Assembly (NCBI RefSeq): GCF_012396125.1
Contig: NZ_JAAXOX010000004.1
Location: 344,750-408,749 of the forward strand
Length of the DNA: 64,000 bases
Reading direction: 5' to 3'
From: Cellulomonas denverensis
Lineage (GTDB): Bacteria > Actinomycetota > Actinomycetes > Actinomycetales > Cellulomonadaceae
Made by a program: the position numbers and the translations under genes. The number at the start of each line of letters is the position of its first letter. Within the stretch, counting starts at the first letter, position 1. Shown here piece after piece: positions 58,017-64,000 of the stretch. The notes under the pieces are model-generated. The model was not told where the DNA came from. It searched no databases and saw only the letters and a list, made by a program, of their open reading frames with translations.

Positions 58017-58961
58017 TCACCCCACCTGCGGCATGACCTGCGAGGCCACCAGCTCCAGGTGGTCCAGGTCGTGCAGGTCGAGCACCTGCAGGTAGACCCG
58101 GCTGATCCCGAGCTCGGCCAGGCTGCCCAGCCGGTCGACGATCGCGGTGGGCGTGCCGGCGATGCCCACCCCGCGCACCTCCTGCGGGTCGCGCCCGATC
58201 GCCGCGGCACGACGGTCGACCTCGGCGTCGTCCCGGCCGGCAACCAGCACCAGCGCGGTGGACATCGTGATCGACTCCGGGTCGCGGCCGATCTCCCGGC
58301 AGGCGTCGCGCACGCCGTCCAGCTTCTCCCCGATCTGGTCCAGCGGCGGGAAGGACAGGTTGAACTCGGCGGCGAACCCGGCCGCGAGCGCGGGGGTCTT
58401 CTTGGGGCCGAGGCCGCCGACGATCACCGGGACACCGGCCTTCGACGGGTCGAGCGGGGAGGTCTGCACCGGCTTGGGCAGCGCGGGGCTGTTCGCCAGC
58501 GTGTAGTGCTCGCCGTCATAGCTGAACCGCTCACCGACCGGCGCGGCCCACAGGCCGGTGATCACCTCCAGCTGCTCGGTCAACGGCCCGAAGCGCTTGG
58601 CCGGGAACGGGATGCCGTAGGCCGCGTGCTCCTCGGCGAACCAGCCGGCGCCGAGGCCGAGCTCGACCCGCCCGCCGGACATCTGGTCGACCTGGGCGAC
58701 CTGGATCGCCAGCACCCCCGGGTGCCGGAAGGTCGCCGAGGTGACCAGGGTGCCGAGCTTGATCCGGCTGGTCTCCCGGGCCAGTCCGGCCAGCGTGGTC
58801 CAGGCGTCGGTGGGGCCGGGCAGTCCGTCGCCGCCCATCGCCAGGTAGTGGTCGGAGCGGAAGAAGGCGTCGAATCCCAGGTCCTCGGTGGCCTTGGCGA
58901 CGGTGAGCAGGTCGTCGTAGCTCGCGCCCTGCTGCGGTTCGGTGAAGATCCTCAGGTCCAT
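58017..58961 (-). CDS. LLM-class (F420-dependent type) oxidoreductase
   Basis: A 314-residue luciferase-like monooxygenase-fold protein, probably using F420 or FMN. Motifs: DAFFRSDHYLAMGG near residue 32, KLGTLVTSATFRHPGVLAIQVAQVDQMSGGRVELGLGAGW, and VPVIVGGLGPKKTPALAAGFAAEFN. These match the TIGR03560-type actinobacterial LLM proteins. The start ATG is divergent from a small membrane protein gene. Substrate unknown. Confidence 0.87.
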   Translation of the reverse strand: MDLRIFTEPQQGASYDDLLTVAKATEDLGFDAFFRSDHYLAMGGDGLPGPTDAWTTLAGLARETSRIKLGTLVTSATFRHPGVLAIQVAQVDQMSGGRVELGLGAGWFAEEHAAYGIPFPAKRFGPLTEQLEVITGLWAAPVGERFSYDGEHYTLANSPALPKPVQTSPLDPSKAGVPVIVGGLGPKKTPALAAGFAAEFNLSFPPLDQIGEKLDGVRDACREIGRDPESITMSTALVLVAGRDDAEVDRRAAAIGRDPQEVRGVGIAGTPTAIVDRLGSLAELGISRVYLQVLDLHDLDHLELVASQVMPQVG

Positions 58962-59017
58962 GCGCCGAGCCTTTCACGCCCTGGGCGGTACCGGCGCGCG
59001 GGGGTTACCGTCGGCGG

Positions 59018-59209
59018 ATGCGCAGCCGCATCCGATGGTCCAGCCTCGCCGTGGTGGTCGGGGCCGGGCTGTTGACCCTGCTCTGCCTGGGCGCGGTGCT
59101 GCGCGGCCGGGCCTGGGCGTGGGTCCCGGCACTGATCTGCGCGGCGGTGGCGGTCCGGGAACTGCGGGCGCTGCGGCGGCTGGATCGTCGATCGGGCGGG
59201 TCCGGGTGA
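59018..59209 (+). CDS. Small membrane protein
   Basis: A 63-residue protein with two hydrophobic segments (SLAVVVGAGLLTLLCLGAVL and AWVPALICAAVAVREL) and basic ends. TACCGT lies 5 bases before ATG, with no ribosome-binding site, which suits the leaderless starts seen nearby. No family is recognised, so it is tentative. Confidence 0.5.
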   Translation: MRSRIRWSSLAVVVGAGLLTLLCLGAVLRGRAWAWVPALICAAVAVRELRALRRLDRRSGGSG

Positions 59210-59240
59210 ATCGCGCTGCGGGACGTGACAGGGTGAGGTC

Positions 59241-59897
59241 ATGAACCCGCTCGGCCAGGCCCTGGACGCCCTCGCCGTGGCGGACTGGCGGCGGCGGGTC
59301 GCGCAGATGTACGCCCGGGTGCGGGACATCGCCGTGGAGGACCCGGCGGCCGCGCACGCGCACTGGATCCTGGAGCGGGACAACCTGTTCGCCGACCATG
59401 CCGCCTCCCCGCTGCGGCCGGCCGCCAAGGCGGTGTTCACCGGACTCGCGGTGGCGCCCTACGACCCGGCGTACCGGTTCGAGGTGCGGGTCCGGGCGAC
59501 ACTGCCGCAGCGGATGGAGGTCGCCACCGGCACCGACGGGATCGTGCCCTTCGACCGGGTGGGCAAGGTCGACCTCGGCGACCTGGGCACCCTGGCGGTG
59601 TGGGCGCTGCGCACCTACGGCGGCGGGATCTTCCTGCCGGTCAAGGACGCCACCAGCAACCGGAGCAGCTACGGCGGCGGCCGGTACCTGCTGGACACGG
59701 TCAAGGGCGCCGACCTGGGGCGGGCCACCGACGGCGGCCTGATCCTGGACTTCAACTTCGCCTACAACCCGTCCTGCGCCTACGACCCGGCGTGGGCCTG
59801 CCCGCTGCCGAGCCGGGGCAATGTGCTGTCCATGCCGCTCCCGGTGGGCGAACTGCAGGTCGATCCGCTGTTGGTCACCGAGGTCGAGCTGGGCTGA
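59241..59897 (+). CDS. DUF1684-family protein
   Basis: A 218-residue protein that matches DUF1684: WRRRVAQMYARVRD, then HWILERDNLFADHAASPL near residue 47, VAPYDPAYRFEVRV, GGRYLLDTVKGADLG, and the strongly conserved ILDFNFAYNPSCAYDPAWACPLP. The family is widespread and cytoplasmic, with a beta-barrel-like fold and no established activity. GTGAGG precedes ATG 59241. It is followed by the GNAT gene. Confidence 0.87.
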   Translation: MNPLGQALDALAVADWRRRVAQMYARVRDIAVEDPAAAHAHWILERDNLFADHAASPLRPAAKAVFTGLAVAPYDPAYRFEVRVRATLPQRMEVATGTDGIVPFDRVGKVDLGDLGTLAVWALRTYGGGIFLPVKDATSNRSSYGGGRYLLDTVKGADLGRATDGGLILDFNFAYNPSCAYDPAWACPLPSRGNVLSMPLPVGELQVDPLLVTEVELG

Positions 59898-59917
59898 CTG
59901 CGGCCTAAGCTGCCCCG

Positions 59918-60358
59918 GTGAGCCTGCGCACCGTCGTCCGCCGTTCCGACCAGATCACCGCCGCGGAGCTCTACCCGCTGCTCCGGCTCCGGGTGGACGT
60001 CTTCGTCGTCGAGCAGACTTGTCCCTACCCCGACCTGGACGGCCTCGACCTGCTGCCGGACACCCTGCAGGTGTGGGCCGAGGAGGACGGTGAGGTCCTG
60101 GGCTGCATCCGGGTGCTGCGGCACGGGTCGGACACCCCGGCGATCGGCCGGGTGGCCACCGCCCCGGCGGCGCGCGGTCGCGGCGTCGCTGGTGGACTGC
60201 TGGAGCGCGGCATCGAGCTGTGCGGCCCGGCGGCGGCGATCCACCTGCACGCCCAGGAGCATCTGGAGCACTGGTACGGCCGATACGGCTTCGTCCGGGA
60301 CGGCGCGACCTACGACGAGGACGGCATCCCGCACGTGCCGATGATCCGCCGGCCCTGA
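59918..60358 (+). CDS. GNAT acetyltransferase, ElaA type
   Basis: A 146-residue N-acetyltransferase of the ElaA branch. It has ELYPLLRLRVDVFVVEQTCPYPDLDGLDL, the ElaA hallmark, then the acetyl-CoA-binding stretch RVATAPAARGRGVAGGLLERGIEL and HAQEHLEHWYGRYGFVRDGATYDEDGIPHVPM. The substrate is unknown. TAAGCT at 59906-59911 lies 6 bases before the GTG start, so it is probably leaderless. Its stop faces the Nei gene stop 4 bases away. Confidence 0.87.
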   Translation: MSLRTVVRRSDQITAAELYPLLRLRVDVFVVEQTCPYPDLDGLDLLPDTLQVWAEEDGEVLGCIRVLRHGSDTPAIGRVATAPAARGRGVAGGLLERGIELCGPAAAIHLHAQEHLEHWYGRYGFVRDGATYDEDGIPHVPMIRRP

Positions 60359-60362
60359 CCGG

Positions 60363-61316
60363 TCAGCGCTGGCACACCGGGCAGTAGTACAGCTTGCGCC
60401 CGGCCATCTCCTCGACCACGACCGGGGTGCGACAGACCCGGCACGGCTCGCCCGCCCGGCCGTACACCCAGTGCCGCACCGACTGGTCGAGCAGCGCCGC
60501 GGCCCGGCCCTCGTCGTCCAGGTCCTCGCGGGTGAGCATCACCCCGGTCCGGATGCCGTCCTCCAGCAGCACCGCCCAGTCGTCCCACAGCGCCCGGGCC
60601 ACCTCGGCCGGGACCGCCCGGCCCGGGGTGTGCGGGTCCAGCCGGGCCCGGAACAACAGCTCCGCCCGGTAGATGTTGCCGATCCCGGCGACCACCGCCT
60701 GATCCATCAGCAGCTGGCCGACCGGCGTGCGGCGAGCGGTGATCGCCCGCACCACCTGGGCGCCGGGTTCGCTGGTGGAGGTCCGGCCGAAGCCGGCCAG
60801 CACGTCGGCCTCCAGCGCCGGGTCGGGGCCCAGCCGGTCGAGCACCGCCGCGGCCGCCGCCGGGTCCAGCACCTCGCAGGCGGTCGGCCCGCGCAGGTCG
60901 GCGACCGTGAGGTCGGTGGCCAGCCGGACCCGGACCTGCCCGACCGGTGCCGGCGGGAAGTCCTCCGCGGCCAGCTCGGCGGCCAGCTCGGCGGCCAGCT
61001 CGCCCTCGCCCATCCGGCGCCGGACCCGCGGAGCGCCCAGCGTCGCCACCGCACCAGCCCCCTCATCCAGCGGCGACACCGCGCCCAAGAAGTCCCAGGC
61101 GCCGTACAGCCCCAGGTGCACCCGGAGCACCTGCCCACCGTCGAAGCCCAGGAACAGCTGCTTGCCCACCGCCGCGGAGCTGAGCACCTCCCGCCCGTCC
61201 AGCAGCGCGGCACCCGCGGCGAACCGGCCCTGCGGCGAGCTGACCGCCGGCCTGCGCCCGACGAAGTCGCGGGCGAACTGACGGGCGATGCGGTGGACGG
61301 TGTGACCCTCGGGCAT
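60363..61316 (-). CDS. Endonuclease VIII-like DNA glycosylase (Fpg/Nei family)
   Basis: A 317-residue base-excision repair glycosylase/AP lyase. It begins MPEGHTVHRIARQF with the catalytic P2 and E3; the helix-two-turn-helix part has LLMDQAVVAGIGNIYRAELLF; and the zinc finger CRVCRTPVVVEEMAGRKLYYCPVC closes it. MPEGHT-type starts mark the actinobacterial Nei2-like branch. Residues about 105-117 contain the run ELAAELAAELAAE, an internal three-fold repeat that is probably a recent expansion. On the minus strand TACCCT lies 7 bases before ATG 61316, again a leaderless arrangement. Confidence 0.9.
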   Translation of the reverse strand: MPEGHTVHRIARQFARDFVGRRPAVSSPQGRFAAGAALLDGREVLSSAAVGKQLFLGFDGGQVLRVHLGLYGAWDFLGAVSPLDEGAGAVATLGAPRVRRRMGEGELAAELAAELAAEDFPPAPVGQVRVRLATDLTVADLRGPTACEVLDPAAAAAVLDRLGPDPALEADVLAGFGRTSTSEPGAQVVRAITARRTPVGQLLMDQAVVAGIGNIYRAELLFRARLDPHTPGRAVPAEVARALWDDWAVLLEDGIRTGVMLTREDLDDEGRAAALLDQSVRHWVYGRAGEPCRVCRTPVVVEEMAGRKLYYCPVCQR

Positions 61317-61366
61317 GGGCCCAGGGTAGGGGCGGCCACCCACGCGCGAGGGCGGGACCAGCACTG

Positions 61367-61402
61367 TCAGGCGGCGTTCAGCTGCTGTCAGGTTCCGTTC
61401 AG
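61367..61402 (+). promoter_or_regulatory. Four direct TCAG repeats, response-regulator-type site
   Basis: TCAG occurs at 61367, 61378, 61388 and 61399, spaced 11, 10 and 11 bases, within CTGTCAGG/CGTTCAGC units. One-turn spacing of direct repeats is the pattern of OmpR/PhoP-type response regulators. It is 25 bases before the PepSY gene start. Confidence 0.65.
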
Positions 61403-61426
61403 CGGCCACCCGGCATGGTCCTGCCC

Positions 61427-61987
61427 ATGACCAACGACACGAACCTCCCCCAGCCCGGCGACACTCCGCCGCCCGCCCCGCGGTACGCCGCCCCCGCCCC
61501 GCAGCCGGTCCGCCGTTCGCGCGCACCGTGGATCATCGGTGGCGCGGTGGCCGGTGTGCTGGTGCTCGGCGGCGCCGTCGGTGCTGGCGTGCTGATCGGG
61601 CGCTCCGACGACGACATCACGGTTCAGCGCGTCACCGCGGCCGACACCACCGGCCAGAACGACACCGGCAGCACCACCGGCACCGGCACCGGGACCGGGA
61701 ACGACTCCGCCACGGCCGCACCGGCCGACCGGTCCGGCGCCGACGCCATCACCGACCCCGCCATCGCGTACTCCGACGACATCGAGCTGACCGGCGACAC
61801 CCTGACCCGGGCCGCGATCGCCGCCCTGCAGGCCGCCGGGGACGACGGTGTGGTCACCGCGGCCGAGTACAGCGACGACCCGACCCACCGCTACGAGGTG
61901 GAGGTGACCCGCGCCGACGGCTGGGAGACGGACGTGTACCTGGACGAGAACTTCCAGCTCGTCGCCGTCCAGCCCTGGCACAGCTGA
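61427..61987 (+). CDS. PepSY-domain membrane-anchored protein
   Basis: A 186-residue protein: proline-rich cytoplasmic leader (QPGDTPPPAPRYAAPAPQP), one membrane helix (WIIGGAVAGVLVLGGAVGAGVLIG, about 35-58), a Thr/Gly-rich linker and an extracellular PepSY domain (LTRAAIAALQAAGDDGVVTAAEYSDDPTHRYEVEVTRADGWETDVYLDENFQLV). PepSY domains often regulate proteases or sense metals in the envelope. ATG 61427 is chosen; ATG 61415 would add four residues. The upstream TCAG repeats suggest control by a two-component system. Confidence 0.82.
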   Translation: MTNDTNLPQPGDTPPPAPRYAAPAPQPVRRSRAPWIIGGAVAGVLVLGGAVGAGVLIGRSDDDITVQRVTAADTTGQNDTGSTTGTGTGTGNDSATAAPADRSGADAITDPAIAYSDDIELTGDTLTRAAIAALQAAGDDGVVTAAEYSDDPTHRYEVEVTRADGWETDVYLDENFQLVAVQPWHS

Positions 61988-62131
61988 CCCGAGGCATCCA
62001 CGACGCCCGGGCGACCAGGCCGAACGAGAGGCCGGGGAGTGCACACTCCCCGGCCCCTCGCGCTGCTGCCGGCTCGGGCGGCTCCAGTCCCGCGCTCGCG
62101 ACGATGCGGGGATTCCGGGTCGCGGGTTGCC

Positions 62132-62267
<136 letters not shown>

Positions 62268-62301
62268 GAGGAGTGTCAGTGGTGGGGTCTAGTGTCGTGA
62301 C

Positions 62302-64000
62302 ATGGGACCTGACCTGCGCGAACACGACCCGGACACCACGTCCGGTGTGGTCGCCTTGCCCGGGTCCGCACGCGTGGCCGCCGAGCCCGATCAGGCCGTA
62401 TGGGACCTGCTACTCGCCCCACCCACCCCACCCCACGACGCCCCCGAACGTGGCGACGGGGTCACCGCGTGGGCGCGCACACTCGCGACCGTGGCCCCCG
62501 GCCCGTCGCTGGCGACCCTGCTCGACACGGTCCCGGCGGACTCCTTGACCGACGACGAAGCGGTCGAGATGGTCGCCGCAGCCCGCCGGATGGCCGCCTG
62601 GGCCGAGGCGAAGGCCGCCGCGTGGGCCGCAACGCTGGCTCACCGGGACTCGATGCGCCCGACCGGGTCGCCGAGCACCCGGATGCAGGACGGGTGCGTG
62701 GCCGCTGATGAGTTGGCGATGCGGTTGGCCGAATCCAGACAGACCACCGCGGCGCTGGTGGCCTCGGGGGTGGCGTTCGAAGGGATCCTGCACCCGGTGG
62801 GTGAGGCGTTGGCGGGCGGGCAGGTCGATGCCCGCCGGGCCCGGGTCCTGGTCGACCGGCTGCACGGCATGGACGCCGAAGTCATGATCGAGGTCCAAGA
62901 ACGCGTGTTGCCCGAGGCTGGGCGGCGCACGGTGACCCAGCTGCGCCGGGACGTGGACCGGGTGTTGGTCGAGGTCGGTGGGGCCTACGCGGGCGATCAG
63001 CACCGCCGCGCCCGCCGCACCCGCCGCGTCACCCACCCGATGCTGCTCGCCGACGGGATGGCCGGGATGTGGTGGGTGCTACCCGCCGTGGACGCCGCGC
63101 GGGTCGATGGGCTGCTGTACACCGCGGCCCGGACCGCCCGCGCGAGCGGTGACCCCCGCACCCTGGACCAACTACGCGCCGACGGGCTACGCGACCTGGT
63201 CCTGGGACCACCACCGTGGACCGCCGACTTCGACGACCCGGTCGACCGGGTGAGCGGGCCCGGACCCGACAGCGCGGACGCGGTCGAGAGCAGGGCCACA
63301 GGCGCGGGCGGCACGCATGCGAGCTCCGCGGACTATGACCACACCCGAAGCGACGCCTTCGGCTTGACCGGTACCCACGGCACCGACAACCCGCCAGGTC
63401 GCGGACATGCCCTGGTCGGCACCCACGGCACCGACAACCCGCCAGGTTGCGCGCATGCCCTGGTCGGCACCCGCGACACCGGCCACCCCCGAGCCACCAA
63501 CGCCGACGTGGCCGCTGGCCCCGGCGGGCGCGTGGTGACCGGCACCGGGGACGCTGGCGCGCCCGGGAGCGGTACCGGTGCGGTGGTGGCCATGGGCACG
63601 GGTTCCGATGCGGGCACCGGCACCCAGGACGTGGGCGCGCCCACCCACCGACCGGCCACCGCGGGTACCTGCACCCGCCCGCACGGTGCGACCACGGTGC
63701 ATGTCACGGTCGCGTTGACCACCCTGCTCGGGCTGGACGAGCTCCCCGGCGACCTGCACGGCATCGGACCGGTGGACGCCGACCAGGCACGCCAGGCCGC
63801 GTTCGCTGCCGGGGCGACCTGGCGGCGGCTGGTCACCGACCCCCAGACCGGGGCCGTCCTGGACGTCGGGCGGCGCCGCTACCGGCCACCAGACCCCCTG
63901 GCCGCCCACGTGCGAGCACGCGACCGGCGCTGCGCACGACCCGGATGCGACGTCCCCGCAACCAGATGCGACCTGGACCACACCATCGAGTTCAACGGCC
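62302..64000 (+). CDS. HNH endonuclease with DUF222 (13E12-repeat type), 3' truncated
   Basis: At least 566 residues, running off the window with the frame open. The DUF222 region (about 80-310) includes AVEMVAAARRMAAWAEAKAA, ADELAMRLAESRQTTAALVA and GEALAGGQVDARRARVLVDRL. A Gly/Thr/Asp-rich insert follows (about 330-460). The C-terminal HNH begins CARPGCDVPATRCDLDHTIEFNG, with the DxDH metal site, and is cut off. These proteins occur as multicopy families in actinobacteria and may be mobile or phage-defence related; their real role is unsettled. TAGTGT (62290-62295) lies 6 bases before ATG 62302, so it is probably leaderless. Confidence 0.88.
   Translation, partial: MGPDLREHDPDTTSGVVALPGSARVAAEPDQAVWDLLLAPPTPPHDAPERGDGVTAWARTLATVAPGPSLATLLDTVPADSLTDDEAVEMVAAARRMAAWAEAKAAAWAATLAHRDSMRPTGSPSTRMQDGCVAADELAMRLAESRQTTAALVASGVAFEGILHPVGEALAGGQVDARRARVLVDRLHGMDAEVMIEVQERVLPEAGRRTVTQLRRDVDRVLVEVGGAYAGDQHRRARRTRRVTHPMLLADGMAGMWWVLPAVDAARVDGLLYTAARTARASGDPRTLDQLRADGLRDLVLGPPPWTADFDDPVDRVSGPGPDSADAVESRATGAGGTHASSADYDHTRSDAFGLTGTHGTDNPPGRGHALVGTHGTDNPPGCAHALVGTRDTGHPRATNADVAAGPGGRVVTGTGDAGAPGSGTGAVVAMGTGSDAGTGTQDVGAPTHRPATAGTCTRPHGATTVHVTVALTTLLGLDELPGDLHGIGPVDADQARQAAFAAGATWRRLVTDPQTGAVLDVGRRRYRPPDPLAAHVRARDRRCARPGCDVPATRCDLDHTIEFNG
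63370..63465 (+). repeat. 48-base in-frame duplication inside the HNH gene
   Basis: Two adjacent 48-base units encoding GTHGTDNPPGRGHALV and GTHGTDNPPGCAHALV, with a diverged third beginning GTRDTGHP. It lies in the low-complexity insert between the DUF222 and HNH domains. Confidence 0.85.

Overview
This is a very GC-rich window whose genes sit close together, often joined by ATGA, GTGA or TGATG overlaps. Many starts are GTG. Several short genes look leaderless, with a TANNNT box 5-7 bases before the start codon. With an actinobacterial SRP RNA, a MetNIQ set, DUF1684, an LLM/F420-type oxidoreductase and a 13E12-type HNH gene, this points to Actinomycetota. A soil or plant-polymer Micrococcales such as a Cellulomonas relative is my guess; that lineage is inference.

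Layout. 1-2475: end of a methionine-type ABC importer (metQ-metN-metI). 2488-8264, minus strand: an FtsX-type ABC transporter, a soluble Ser/Thr kinase, and an FMN/FAD pair of 2-hydroxy-acid (lactate/glycolate) oxidising enzymes. 8428-48788: a roughly 40-kb carbohydrate locus. It starts with two sugar ABC permeases, then beta-mannosidase (GH2), beta-glucosidase (GH1), a GH31/36-like glycosidase, an FAD oxidoreductase, a twin metallo-beta-lactamase protein, a LacI regulator, a repeat-rich non-coding kilobase, a ROK kinase, a SIS isomerase and a six-hairpin-type glycosidase. An AbiE toxin-antitoxin pair interrupts it at 25.8-27.3 kb. A DeoR-controlled divergent block follows: sucrose phosphorylase, Asp/Glu racemase and YihT-like aldolase on one side, and DeoR, a DUF1537 kinase and a class II aldolase on the other. 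Then come two GH38 alpha-mannosidases, a GH84 hexosaminidase, a very asymmetric heterodimeric ABC exporter, an orphan sugar-binding lipoprotein and a PHP/CehA-like hydrolase. 48.8-64 kb is mostly housekeeping or conserved hypothetical: SRP RNA, a large LuxR regulator, an AAA ATPase, tRNA-Ser(GGA), LytR_C protein, uracil permease, membrane proteins, LLM oxidoreductase, DUF1684, GNAT, Nei-type glycosylase, PepSY protein, an octamer tandem repeat and a truncated HNH gene.

How it fits together. Two different LacI-type palindromes recur. Operator A (ATGTGGCAACGTTGCCACAT-like) lies at the sugar permeases, the beta-mannosidase, the first GH38, the ABC exporter, and in a weaker form at the orphan binding protein 36 kb from the permeases. 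Operator B (ATCTGGGATCGATCCCAGAT-like) lies at the twin-MBL gene, at the ROK/SIS/glycosidase operon and in the GH84/GH38 divergent promoter. None of the glycosidases shows a signal peptide. The simplest reading is import of short mannose- and GlcNAc-containing glycans, such as N-glycan fragments, and their cytoplasmic breakdown by GH38, GH84, GH2 and GH1, under two overlapping repressor circuits. Only one LacI protein is encoded in the window, so at least one regulator is elsewhere.
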